64,000 bases of DNA from Nereocystis luetkeana (Eukaryota; Sar; Phaeophyceae; Laminariales; Laminariaceae), in contig JARUPZ010000020.1 of assembly GCA_031213475.1 (NCBI GenBank), positions 2,100,975 to 2,164,974 of the forward strand. The letters run 5' to 3'. This document shows, one piece after another, positions 48,701 through 59,405 of the stretch (its first letter is position 1; each line of letters opens with the position of its first letter). The notes under the pieces are model-generated. The model had not been told where the DNA came from. It saw only the letters and a program-made list of their open reading frames with translations, and ran no database searches. The position numbers and the translations under genes were made by a program.

Positions 48701-49557
48701 AAAAAGTCACAATGTGCCTAAAAAACGAGTATTCCCGTGTGTTTACGAGCCAATATTTGCTTCTGAGTTTCGCGTACACCTCGCGTACGCACTGTACGAA
48801 CGACCAGTTATTGTGCATTTGAGGTATTATATCAGCACCACCGTAAATAGCACCCGAACAAGGTTTAGGAAACCCGGTCCTCGCTGAGAGAAGCGGCCCT
48901 CCGCCTCTGCTATCCCGTACAACATGCTTCGCCGGAGCAGCTGAGGCCCGGGCCGCGAAGTATGTTCTGTAAAACGGCTTGCTTCAGCTATACCGGTACT
49001 TACCATCTAAAAATGGTTAGACTAGACTGCTGTACTCGCCCGAGTATAATAGTAGAATCTGATCGAGTGAGAGCTGTCGACCACCCATGTACTGTTGTAT
49101 GACCGAGATACTGCTGTAGTAATCGGATCTCACACAACAGTAACGTTTGTTTCTCCGGCGTGGCATCGTGCTCTTGCCCTGTCTGTGCTACACGCAAGCA
49201 CCGCTCAAACCCGCACTGCAGTATGTCGTACTCGTACTGGACGGTATGCCCGTTTCTGCATGCCTTTTGCGCCGTACGGCAGTTTCACCAAAGATCTTCG
49301 GTGGACGGACGGACTCTGGCTGACGAACTAAGATATCCAATTGTTTGGCCAGAAATGTAAAATACGTTATATCTTCAAATGAATATAGTAAGGTTCTTAC
49401 TTTTCCGGACATATTTGGTATATTTCTGTTGCCTTTTTTTTTCTGCGTTCGACGGAAAATTTGAAATTTGGCGCTCGCTCGATAATACATACCTCTTGGC
49501 CTGCTGATGTGACACGGGTGACGGCGCCGCCGGCGCTGCTCTCAGAAAGTCTGCTGC

Positions 49558-49593
<36 letters not shown>

Positions 49594-49975
49594 TCTTCTT
49601 GCACGAGGGTGATGGCGATGCCGCCTGTGGGGAAGGCTCCGCCTTGGCCGCGGCATGGAGCCCTCCGTCCAGAGGGGACATGTTCTCGTCTTGGGCAGAC
49701 CGGGAATTGGCGTGATTGTCCCCGAACAGGAGATTCTCCGCTCCGTCGAAACAGCAGTCGCCCGCATGCCGGACGACCCAATCGAACGCGTGGCCCCACC
49801 AGTGGTCGAGCCACTCTAAGGGTACCTTCGCGAGATCGTACGTGAACAGCACGGCTCGCGTCGCCGCACAGCAGACGATCAGCGACATGCCCTTGAGAAA
49901 GGCAACAACCTTCTGCCCGGTTTGCAGGTACTCCTTGAGAAGTGCCCGCACAACGGGATTGTCGGTCACGTCCAT
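39711..49975 (-). CDS. Protein kinase (Ser/Thr type), ten exons
   Basis: Exons on the minus strand: 49975-49493, 47859-47547, 46643-46555, 46191-46097, 44930-44876, 44385-44259, 43707-43619, 41912-41794, 41152-40957, 40001-39711. They total 1,857 nt (618 aa) with every phase consistent. Exon 1 encodes a hydrophobic/aromatic N-terminal segment and an 11-residue Gln tract. The catalytic domain follows: glycine loop GGGGFGKVSVV across the exon 2/3 junction, VAVK lysine, alpha-C glutamate in AEIDILMAAG, HRDLKPAN catalytic loop, LADFG, CGTRPYMAPE, DTWGLGIVAYELMHGRTPF, and RLSAPEAAEHRW near subdomain XI. An acidic insert lies between subdomains X and XI, and an Ala/Glu/Lys-rich, probably helical tail ends the protein. 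The frame stays open upstream of the first ATG to a possible acceptor near 50,052, so a further 5' exon is possible. Kinase subfamily is unclear. Confidence 0.88.
42310..42620 (+). mobile_element. SINE-like element with tRNA-type B box
   Basis: Begins with a tRNA-like head (TTAGGTGGTCCGCG; GGTTCGAGTCTCACC) and has a weakly similar body (GCACGTACCGGAGGGGAGAA). May be a related subfamily. Confidence 0.45.
43007..43117. mobile_element. MITE-A copy 20
   Basis: Complete, in a kinase 1 intron. Confidence 0.85.
44464..44573. mobile_element. MITE-A copy 21
   Basis: Complete, less than 80 bp upstream of kinase 1 exon 6. Confidence 0.85.
45530..45639. mobile_element. MITE-A copy 22
   Basis: Complete, termini ATTGCGGGGG / CCCCCGCAAT show a compensating pair of changes. 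Confidence 0.85.
46699..46809. mobile_element. MITE-A copy 23
   Basis: Complete, 56 bp upstream of kinase 1 exon 3. Confidence 0.85.
46890..47131. mobile_element. MITE-A copy 24, expanded by an internal insertion
   Basis: Both ends intact but about 125 bp of unrelated AT-rich sequence splits the middle. The left arm also contains TACAGTA at 46,913 and the middle a TATTAATA at 46,962, both absent from other copies. Confidence 0.8.
47330..47438. mobile_element. MITE-A copy 25
   Basis: Complete, about 110 bp beyond the 3' end of kinase 1 exon 2. Confidence 0.85.
49558..49592 (-). repeat. CAG repeat coding for the kinase poly-Gln tract
   Basis: Uninterrupted CAG on the coding strand gives 11 Gln in kinase 1 exon 1; expected to be length-variable. 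Confidence 0.85.
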
Positions 49976-50051
49976 GTTGTTTGTGATCAGAAAAAGCGAA
50001 GATCGACCCCCTGTGCTGTCGCCGGTGAGGAGGCCGCGCTCGTTGTTCTTG
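49976..50051 (-). CDS. Possible upstream extension of kinase exon 1
   Basis: The frame of kinase exon 1 continues without a stop above the first ATG, and the translation looks protein-like (GGRSSLFLITNN directly before the Met). A CTCAG acceptor at 50,052-50,053 would open this extension in phase 2. If used, the real start codon lies in an exon further upstream that I could not identify. Confidence 0.35.
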
Positions 50052-50725
50052 CTGAGGTCACACTCCCCTCTGCTTGGTTACGCTGTCTCCGTGCCAGAGC
50101 TTCAAGAGCGGCGGGAGGCAGAGGCGCAGTCTGCGTTGTTTGCCGAGGATCCGGTTGGACACACCCACGGGAGTTCAACGAGGTAGTGCGGCTTTTTGTT
50201 TGTTCTTGGTTCCTTTCGAGAACCCTATTTCAACGAAGCAAGGCATGACCACAGCCAGGCGGACAGGCCGGAGTTGACTCTGCACGCCGCACGCCGCACG
50301 CTGCCCTCGTTGTCGGCCGATTCTCAGTGGATGGAGACCCAAAAACACGTCGAGACGGGCCCACGAGGTATGCTACTGTTGCTCAGGTGGTGTCCTTGCT
50401 AAATTTGGTGACCTACCCTCTGTTGTAAAATTACTTCTTCTGTTGTAAAACGCGCAAGGTTTTTATCTACTCTACGAATACAACAGGATGCCCACGCTCG
50501 GACGACTGCTGGACATACACTGCAGAGCACTATTAATACAAGTAGTGCTCGTTAGCGTAATCATGCGCGGGTGGCATGTTGGCGACCACGGGCTAGGTTT
50601 TAGCAATGCAATGATATACGCGTAATATAACGTGAGATCACCAGATTGGCTCATGTTGACCTCGTCTCTTTTCAGTCCAGTGACCAGTGGACAAGTCAGT
50701 GACCAGTGACCATACCGTTAGCAGG

Positions 50726-50762
50726 TACCAGGTACCAGGTACCAGGTACCAGGTACCTGGTA
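50726..50762. repeat. TACCAGG array: five overlapping TACCWGGTA units
   Basis: Four CCAGG and one CCTGG, each separated by a shared TA. The only long array of a motif that is otherwise dispersed. Confidence 0.9.
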
Positions 50763-50966
50763 ACATGTTCCAGAGGTAACATGTTGCAGGTTCCGGGCAT
50801 ATCTCTACGTACACACCGGTACCAAGTACATACAGTACCTGGTAGAACGAAGAACCGTTACGGACACTGGCTTGCGTTGTCGCCACGTAGAAATTAGAAA
50901 GGGCCGTTTAATCTGAAGACAGCAACAACTTCAGCAGCAGCAACAACAAATAAACAAGCAGCAGCA

Positions 50967-51042
50967 GTCTGGACGGAAATGTAAGGGTCGTTGTATATTC
51001 GTATTAATAGTTAAACTGTCCTTACATTTCCGTCCAAAGTGG
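50967..51042. mobile_element. MITE-D copy 5
   Basis: Arms CAGTCTGGACGGAAATGTAAG and CTTACATTTCCGTCCAAAG; the loop contains TATTAATAG. Confidence 0.65.
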
Positions 51043-51502
51043 TCGCACCTGGTACGTTCGCATCATGCAGCCCGTACATCAGTACTGCTGCTGTCTCTCG
51101 TACAGCATGTACTCGTGATGTACAACACAGCAATATACGAATACCCCAGATATTTCGTGTCTGCTTCGGATTTCGTGGCGTGAAGAACGTTTTTACCTTG
51201 ACCCAACCTGGTCACAACAGTACAAGTATAGTCTTGAGCGCCATCCCCTTTCGAATGTTCTTCTGAGAGCTGAAGCTTGAGCAAAAGCCGGTCGGTTCGT
51301 CCCCGGCTGATGTGCTCACCTCTGCGGCGCGGGCTGCCTGATCTAACTCAGGAGTCGCGCACACACACGGGGTTCCGTCAAGAGAGCGCTCTACGAAAGT
51401 ACTGATGCACGATAAAAAGAAGTGATACTGAAACCCAGGCAATTGAAGTGACTATTAATAACACGAGGAAAACGCAACACTCGAACCCATGCAATTTCTC
51501 AC

Positions 51503-51642
51503 CTCCACCCTCCCAGAAAAGGCGAAGAAGCTCAGAGCAGTTAGAATTCGAACGTCTGCCTCCCGGAATCGAGTGCCGTACCGCGGAGCCAAACGAAAGC
51601 ACAGCAGTGATTCCGGAAATTTGATCTTCTTTTTGTTGCTAA
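51503..51642 (-). CDS. Unassigned exon-like segment
   Basis: A minus-strand segment from an ACTGCAG acceptor to a GAG|GTGAGA donor. In the single frame open throughout it encodes KIKFPESLLCFRLAPRYG, then FREADVRILTALSFFAFSG. No family recognised. It may be an upstream exon of kinase 1 or part of another gene with the segment at 54.05-54.39 kb, but the phases do not settle this. Confidence 0.3.
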
Positions 51643-51957
51643 CTGCAGTGCGTAAGGTGGAGCCTCACAGTTGCTGACTGTAGTGCGTACTGGTAAGGTA
51701 GAACAGCACGTGCAGCAGTACACGTGGTAGGCTCGAGTCCACTGGAAATCTCATTTTCGTTTTATGCTCCTTTGTTTATCGTTTTTATAGTTCTATACAG
51801 TACTAATATAGATGTGTGAATCGGCACAAGCTAATGCGTGGGGGCGTTGGTGGACCACTAAAATTACCCCTCGTCAGCTAAGTGACTAAGAGTGGGTGAA
51901 CTCCAACCTCATTCCGAATTCCGTGTCGATGGGTGCCCCATGCTCGTCCTCCCCTGT

Positions 51958-52052
51958 CAACCCTTTTAGGACCGCGGTCCCGTTTTGGGGACTAAGCACT
52001 TGGAATAAGAGTGGTTTGCCCCCAATACGGGACTGCAGTCCTAAAAGGGTTA
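51958..52052. mobile_element. MITE-B copy 11
   Basis: Complete hairpin upstream of kinase 1. Confidence 0.85.
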
Positions 52053-52794
52053 ATAAACATTAATTGCAAGCACGTATCAGCAGTACACGCGCTGGCAGCA
52101 GAACACAAGGAGCCGTAGGAGGTGTGAGGCAACCGGCCATTGCGCGCTGTACACGATACGCAGCGGTACACAGCTGCAGTACACAGGCGGACGACAGGAT
52201 GTTAAAAAGGCTGCAGGACCTCGGGTACGGACAGAAGGTTGCTTGCGATTATACGTGTAGACTTACCGGGTACCTCTAACAGTAGGCATTCAGTGCGGCT
52301 ATCTTACCCTGATGTAGGTATTATTCACCAGTATACCTCAGCTCTCACAATAAACTCAGTGTTATCGGGGGAATACAACATTCTGGAGCGGATAGACTAC
52401 TCGCAGTGTTAGTGTGGGTTACACCCTTTTTTATGCAGGAAATATAGGCTAAGCCAGCATCCCGGTTTCTCATGCTTCATAGAGGGCCCGTACTGCTGCA
52501 CCACAGCAGGTGGGGGCTGGCGCAGCCAAGATGCTTCTTGCGCGTGTGGCTATAAAAAAACGTGCTTGTGCATATTATATTATTTATACGAGTAAGCATG
52601 CTTCTCTGGTCTCGGCGGGTCTTCGCAATTCGGATCGAAGCTTGAGTGTTCTGGACTATATGATAGGACTACTGCTGTGGTTACGTATGCTGGGACCGTA
52701 TACTACTGCATATATGTATGCACGCAGGTCGGTCAACCGATACACCCCAAAGACCCTGCCTTTCCGAGGGGGTGGGTTACTCGAGACCAGGTAG

Positions 52795-52870
52795 CAGGTA
52801 TCATGCATGGCCGTAGTCGTTTGACCATAAACCCTCGCATCCCTACGATGCCGGGACGGAGGGGCAGTGA
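52795..52870 (+). repeat. R3 repeat copy 5, partial
   Basis: Matches the first half of the family (GCATGGCCGTAGTCG, TGCCGGGACGGAG). Confidence 0.65.
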
Positions 52871-53839
52871 TGCCGTACGGCTTATCCCGGCTCTTCTATT
52901 TCCGATCACAGAATTGCGCTAAAGATTGGGTCATCTTTTCTGGACTAGGTACTGTACCCGGTATCGTAAACTGGTATCAGGTATAGCTCATTGGGCACCT
53001 TCACAAATTTGTGCGGGCTGGAGGCTTCGGGAGAAAACCACTGCACACTCGTTTTACTTTTGTCCCGTTTTTTTGCAGGGGACGGGTGGTATCTGACTCT
53101 GACCCGAACCATTAGCCGATAACCTATCCTGAATCCCAAAACAATCCCCATAAAAAAAAAACAACGGTAGGATACGGTTTAAGCTGTGGTTTTCTCCCAC
53201 AGCCTCGGGCCTACAGTTTGGTTTTCTTGCTCACAAAAGTAGCAGTATACGCAGAGTACATGGTACGCGTGTGTATACGAACGTCGTTTCTTGGTCAGAT
53301 GTGTAGTGCGGATTGTCTTCTGTACCTTGGCTCAACCTGGCAATGGTTTTTTGCATCGGCCGCGGTGCATACGTACTGCAGAATGTAATACCCTGGCAGC
53401 TAACGTGTCGGGGGTACCAAAACCACCCCCTCGTCGTCTGATCTCGATCGCAGTGCAACCCAATTCCCCTGTTGAACGAAAACGTGAAGAATAACAAGAT
53501 CAGTACCAGTACTCTTCAAGACCACAAGGCTACCTACTAGGGCTATAGGTATTGTCGGGCGCAACCAGTACAGCATATACAGTGGCTTCGACAGCATCCA
53601 GCATACTGGTTTCTCTCAGGTAGCACGAGAGCACGGGTTCGAATCTCGCATTCGAGCGTTTCTTTTGTGGAAACGCTTGCGCGTGTGTCCAAATAAAACG
53701 TTTCTCCGTGGGTCCCCAGAAACTGTGGAAGGAAGTTTGGGTAGGCACGTACGACCGTGTGCGATCATCCGTCAACCGATACTCCGCAAACGCTCCGCCG
53801 TTCCGAGGGGGGGAGGGTGTTGTTTGCGGCTTACTCTGG

Positions 53840-54085
53840 GTTGGGTATGTCCAGAGCACTAACTGGTGTGATGGGTCGGGCCGGAATGGGTTCACGGGTG
53901 GGCTCTCATAGTAGCGAGACGCACGGGGTACAATGATGACATGGAGTAAAATATGGAAGGATCAAACGTGAACAAATGATTTTTGTGGCGCCTTCCTGGT
54001 ACGTATGAAATATACCCGAGAGAAGCATCCCAGTCGTCTGTACGTACACCTGACGGTTACGCTTTACCATCACGAACATCTCGTA
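53840..54085. repeat. Local direct duplication, copy 1
   Basis: CCAGAGCACT, GGGTGGGCTCTCAT, GGATCAAACGTGAA and the donor-side coding end at 54,050 all recur 690 bp downstream. Confidence 0.75.
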
Positions 54086-54388
54086 CCCCTCAACAGCCTC
54101 CCTGTTAGATGAACGAGATACTTCAACAATGCTCATATTATCTGTTGTTGGTGAAACTGCATGGTCGAGCCATTGCTGCTGCTGTTGGTGCTGCTGTTGC
54201 TGCCGCTGGTGCTGCTGGTGCTGACGCTGCTTGAGTATCCAATTTCGCGGTGGGAAGGATGCAATCTCGCCGGTGGTTTGGATGCGACTGTAGTCATGGT
54301 AGTGGTAGCCGGGCGGCAGTAGTCCAGCATCAAAGTAGGCATGGAGCTCTGGGTTCTGAGCGTCCACGAGTTTCACCACCGCCCTACA
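54050..54388 (-). CDS. Unassigned exon-like segment with Gln-rich middle
   Basis: An open minus-strand segment between a possible TCGTAG acceptor and a CAG|GTGTAC donor. It begins with PELHAYFDAGLLPPGYHYHD, continues to FPPRNWILKQ, then a His/Gln-rich run, and ends in YEMFVMVKRNRQ. Amino acid use outside the Gln run looks like real protein. I do not recognise the family and could not join it to other exons. Its 3' end is also present in the duplicated block at 54.54-54.79 kb. Confidence 0.4.
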
Positions 54389-54539
54389 CTACGATTGACG
54401 GTGACCGGTCCGCTCGCACCGCGTTTATCGGATCTCGCCCGTGCCGCATGTGGCCATCTCGGGTTCCACTCATAGCCGAACCAAATATATCTCCCAGCGA
54501 GCCCCAACCAGCGAGTACTTTCAACTGGAACTTTGTTAG

Positions 54540-54785
54540 CTTGCCAGAGCACTCACTTGCGTGATGGGCCGGGCCGGGATTGGGTTAACGGGTGGGCTCT
54601 CATGGTGGCAAGACACACGGGGTAAGACACGGGGTAGACTATAGGAGGATCAAACGTGAAGAAGTGATTGTTGTGGCACCTCCCTGGTACATTCGAAGTA
54701 TGAAGGTACCCGGGAGAAACATGCCAGTTGTCTCTACGTACACCAGACGTTTACGCAGAACCATCGCGTAAATCTCGTACTGTCA
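54540..54785. repeat. Local direct duplication, copy 2
   Basis: Second copy; retains a frame encoding YEIYAMVLRKRL before GTGTAC, comparable with YEMFVMVKRNRQ in copy 1, so either a degraded or an alternative exon. Confidence 0.7.
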
Positions 54786-56078
54786 ACATGGGAATTCACC
54801 GATATTGTACCCCGATAGCCCAATGGGTAACAACTTCACAGCAGTAGCATTTTCGTTTCATTCCCCATAATAGTACTGGGTCCATCCTTTATGGAGCTAC
54901 CGAGTAAACGTGCATGCAATACGTATTTACATCACGCAATACCAGTTGTAATAGGTACGGGAACCCTATAGCTTTGACGGAGCCCGCACCGCTCGTGGTA
55001 TTAGCCGGGGAAAATTACTCGCCCACCGTCTTCATGGCCTCCGTCCGTCCCTCCATCCCCCCTCCCTCTATATGATACTTCTCACTTGTTTTTCATTGCC
55101 GGACAACCGTTATGTGGGATGGCATTTTGGACACATGCATGCGTAAAGCTTCAATGTACTGCTTTATATGTGCGAACTACTGGTGCTTTCAGCCAGTACA
55201 AAATTTACTGCAGTACATTTCCACTGGTGCGAACCTGGAAGTCGCGGTATACACGTTCCGGGCAAACGTGAGACCCATGCGAACCCCGCCTATTTGGGGC
55301 AGTGCTACGTAACGAGTTTTATTATATTATTACTAGAGAGGTTATAACCCCTAGGGTAAAACTGAGGTCCAGACTTAATAGGCTAAAGGCCCCCAGAATG
55401 TGTGTTTGTCAAACGTGTAACACAACCACTGGGTTAAGAGTAAGCTAAACACAGAGGTAACAGTCAGCGCTGACTGGTTTGAGTATATATCTTGGTGGTT
55501 ATGCTCGTAGTGTATATGTAAACGGTACTACTGCTCCAGTACCCATCCCCACGACTATTTATCGGTTATCACGGACATTTTCCCTGTTTTTTTCTCTCGG
55601 CCCCCGGGTTACTTGCCGGTAGGGGGGCTACTTTACGGCATCCCCTCTGCGGCGATGGCGGTGGCGGCGGAGACGTTTTTCTTGCATGCGAACTGAAGGA
55701 GAAGCTCCAAACCGGAAGTTGGCTCCGTACTTCAGTCGACTGCGAGTGGACCGCTTCGGGGATGGTGCTGCAGAAGAAATGCGGAGGCTAGGTGTATTAC
55801 TGCTGCGCACCTTAGTTCTGGATGCGCCAGGTACGAGTTGTTTGGACATTTTCATTTACTGTACGTACGTGCCTCGACAAACCGGAACATCGCGTGGGCC
55901 TGCTTGAGTGTAGGGTCATAAGCGGCATGCTTGCGTACTACAATAGACAGACGTTTGGGAACCATAAATATTTTTGGCTAAGGGTTTCCACTAGTAGGGT
56001 AGCTTTTCGTTCCCGCTCCGTTGCTGAAGACGCGGACACGCTGCAGAAATGAAATACCCTGATTAGCACCGCTCTTCC

Positions 56079-56245
56079 CGAACCATGCCCGCGCACGCTT
56101 ATTTTTTGTCAATCGAGAACAGCCCAGGTGGCAGTTGCCACAAACCAGACACTAGGGGTTCAAGGCTATTTCCTGAACCATGCCCCTGCACCCTCCCATT
56201 GTATTATTCTTGTCGATCGAGAGCGGACAAGGAGGTGGTTACCAC
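56079..56245. repeat. Small direct duplication near the kinase exon relic
   Basis: GAACCATGCCC, GTCAATCGAGAACAGC and GTTGCCACAACCAG-like blocks occur twice about 95 bp apart. Confidence 0.55.
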
Positions 56246-56290
56246 AACCAGGACTAGCGATGTGAAGATGGCCGTCAAGTCCGTTCCTCG

Positions 56291-56355
56291 TTACGAAATC
56301 GCCTTGACGGCCATCCTCACACCGCTTCTCTTGTCTGTCACAATCGCCACCTTGA
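56291..56355 (-). pseudogene. Decayed kinase exon (ATP-lysine exon, third copy)
   Basis: Resembles kinase 1 exon 3: after a GAACAG acceptor it encodes KVAIVTDKRSGVRMAVKAIS, comparable with KVSVVTL...VAVKAMSR. A TAA stop then truncates it where kinase 1 continues 8 residues to its donor. The acceptor-side dinucleotide TC would turn the last loop glycine into valine. No neighbouring kinase exons were found, so it looks like a relic of another tandem copy between kinase 1 and kinase 2. Confidence 0.6.
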
Positions 56356-57360
56356 CTGTTCTCGATCGATTAAAGTAAGACATAGGAGTGCAGGGGCATA
56401 GGTCAGCGAGAGCGGTGCTCCCAAGCGTGTTTCTGCAACTTATGCGCGTCTTGCGCGGTGGAGCGGCAGCGAAATTCCACCCTAGGAGAAGCGCCTAGCC
56501 ATGAACCCTGATGCACGATTGCCTGTCGATCATAGGCCGCATCATGCCGTGTATAACTGCAGTAAACCACAATGCACCGGTGTTTGATGAAAATGTAAGG
56601 AAACGTGTCAAGCTGCTTGTTCCAGCACCATGCACCAGCAAAGCGTGAAACGCAGCAACGAAGGCGCGCAAAAGGCGTCTGATCGCCCTGTATTTACCGC
56701 CATATCAAGTGCGCCAAAAACCGAGCGAGGTTCCGTCTATAATGTAACATACTCCGGGGGCGGGAGCAAGGGTGGTCTTGTGTCGTGAGGTTCGATCCAT
56801 CAGGCCGATGCTAATTACGGATGGACATCTACTGGTAGGGAGTGTGCGCTCCCAAACTGCCTTATGCGTGTGCGGCAGAATCGTACTGAGCATTGAAGCT
56901 CCCTTCCGCACACCGCGCACACAAAAAAGCAAGTATGTACGAGTACAACAGGTCTGTGGTGAAAGACAACTGCTTCAAAAACCGAAAACGCTCTTTGGTA
57001 GAACTGGCAACTGCAGAATCTGATGGCTCTCCGACGAAATGCACAGAAACGTTCATGCGTCATATGCTGCATCGCTACTTCGAGGTACAGCACCGTACTC
57101 TTTGTGATTTGGCAGGCGCCCTCGTGTACGTACAGGCAGAAAGTGACTTGCCCCTTCTACAGGTTGGGAACCATATGGTTGAAACGCCAGTGTGGTTATA
57201 TATCATAAGCTACGTACGATACTCCGGGTCCCAGCCACAGGGCCCCAAGGCACCGGTCTAATGAAATTATCGAATACAGTAGTTTTTCCCAAAGGCCCGG
57301 CGTCAGCTCCCAAGGTGTGCGTGTATATACAAAGTTTTGTGCCCTTTTTTGAAGACTTGA

Positions 57361-57588
57361 TTAAGTAGGATCAATATCGAGCAAGATGTAATGCCCAACG
57401 TCGATCCTAAGCGTCTCGAGGCAAGAGACATCAACAACAGCAACAGCGAAAGAACTACCCAGTATCGTACCAGCCCACAAGTCCACCTCGGCAACCAACG
57501 CAGTCGAGGCTGCTGGCAATAGCGCAGCCACCGCTCTTGCCGAGCGCATCCAGTGTCGTGGTAGGAACGGTGCTGGGATCCCTGCTGT
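57361..57588 (-). CDS. Possible terminal exon, unknown protein
   Basis: Open minus-strand segment after a TACAGCAG acceptor, ending at a TAA. It encodes an Ala/Val/Leu-rich peptide containing LVAEVDLWAGTILGSSFAVA and ending HYILLDIDPT. The opposite strand is also open, and no homology is recognised. Low confidence. Confidence 0.22.
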   Translation of the reverse strand, partial: TAGIPAPFLPRHWMRSARAVAALLPAASTALVAEVDLWAGTILGSSFAVAVVDVSCLETLRIDVGHYILLDIDPT

Positions 57589-57599
57589 ATACTGCTGGA

Positions 57600-58760
57600 A
57601 TCGTTTACGTACTCAAGGCCCATGCCGCGACGTCTACCCACGAAGGCTACACAGTAGCAGCAGCAGTAGCAGCAGCGTTGCCGCAGCTGTAGTGCAGCAG
57701 GCTGCATCCAGTACTGTATACCCCGGGTTCTCGAGCAGGATCTTGATGTTTCATTATTTGTCTCACCTACCGCACCGAACTGCCCACACCCGGCAAGATA
57801 GCGAAAGGCCAAGGCGACTCTAACTCGGAGGCTCGTGTTACGGCGCCACATGGTCACGGCCACAAGAGATGCACGAACGCGCCGTTCGTCACCCGATGCT
57901 GGCCGATGCCCGTGCCACATATATTGCAGCATTAATGCTTTTGTTGCTGTGTGGTGCTACAAGTAAGTCTTTGAGCCTGATGCCTGATCCGGCTGTCTTC
58001 TGTCTTGTGTGCGGTGCTACCATAACATCAGTGCCTGGTACAGTAGCAGTAGTAGCGTACTGGAGCCTGATCCGATGCCTTCTGTCCTGTGACCGAACAA
58101 CAACAACAACTGCTATTACAGCAAAATAATTTTAGCCAAGTCGATGAGACAACAACGACGACTACTGCCACCGTCTACCATCTAGCAGCGCACACAATCT
58201 GACGACAGTTAAAAAAAATACCCTGCCGCGCGAGTTCCAATCAGCGACAGCTGTACTATAGAACTACATACTTAGATCACAACCCCTGAGCGTGGTCGGT
58301 TGGTGCATCCCTGGCCTCTCAGAGCTCCCACTTCCAAACCGCCTCCTTTCATTACTGGCCGGACCTTTCCAGCAGTTCTTTGTTTTCTCGGTCCTTTCTT
58401 CCTTTTTTCTTCTTTCGTTTTGTGTGCATGCGTGTTCTCCGAGCACGGCATCGCGGGAGGACCCGGCACCGTCGCGGGTGTCAGCGGGTGCTGGCGGGTA
58501 GAGGGGGGTTGCAAGGAGCGCGGTCGCCGCTTTCGTGCCTAGGCGTCGCGTGTGCCTCGAGACACGAGGGATGCATGAACGGGCTTTGTCTGGCTTCGAT
58601 TTATGATTGTTGATAGAGTTTGTACGAGTTTATAAAGGTCGTTCGGGAGGGCAAGATAATATTCAAGCGGTGCTTATTTTTGCGACCACGCTGAAGTTGA
58701 AAGAGGGAGGTGTGCAGTCTGAACACCAACGTTATCGAGCTGGCGAACGACGGCCACGGT
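57600..58760. other. Non-coding stretch, nothing supported
   Basis: Open frames here are short, mutually overlapping on both strands and lack paired splice signals. No TE family copy seen before the dispersed repeat at 58.8 kb. Confidence 0.4.
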
Positions 58761-58794
58761 GAGCACCGGGCTTCACGCGGGGCCGGCGACGGGG

Positions 58795-59405
58795 CTGATT
58801 GTGGCAGAGAGTGATAAAAGCCTTACCCGGACCGAATCGGTAGCGAGGTGGTCGCGAGAGGAGCGGGCGGCGTACGAAGCTGAGAGAGAAGCTCTTCTGT
58901 GCGATTTTTTCTTTTCTTCTTTTCGACCGGGTGTAAGGTGTTCCAATCAGGCAGAAAAATATTACACGAGAGGGACGGGGATTTTTTTTCCTTTCCGAGT
59001 TTTCGGTATCATTTTCATGGTTTTCGCTGCTGTGCCGTGCTGTGCTTTCGCTTTCTTCGTACATACAGTACAGACATACCTGGTACCAGGTAGAGCATAT
59101 CGAAAGAAGAAAAGAAGTACAGACAGCAGTAGTACCCTACCTGGGGTGTATGTACGTACGTACGACATCCGCGACGCGAAGCGTATATGTGGCATCCAAG
59201 CTGACGTCGGAGCTGTTTTTTCCTGAAGCATGGCGGCGGGACTCTTGGCATTATCAAGTCGCCGGTTTGCGGTTACGATCCTTGAAAACACTAAACTCAA
59301 TCGTGGACCTCTGTTCGCTTCGCATGATAATTTGATGTACTTTTTTCCTTCCTGAGCGAGCGTAGCGGGCGGCGCAGGCCGCCCGCGGAGCGAAGCGCCT
59401 TGTAT
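58795..59405 (+). repeat. Dispersed 0.5-0.6-kb repeat, copy 2
   Basis: Second copy, intergenic. Open frames inside it are not preserved between copies, so it is probably a non-autonomous element rather than a gene. Confidence 0.8.

Noticed and set aside
58759..59226. Plus-strand 155-codon frame
   Set aside because: Lies in the dispersed repeat; the other copy at 19.0-19.5 kb breaks the frame.
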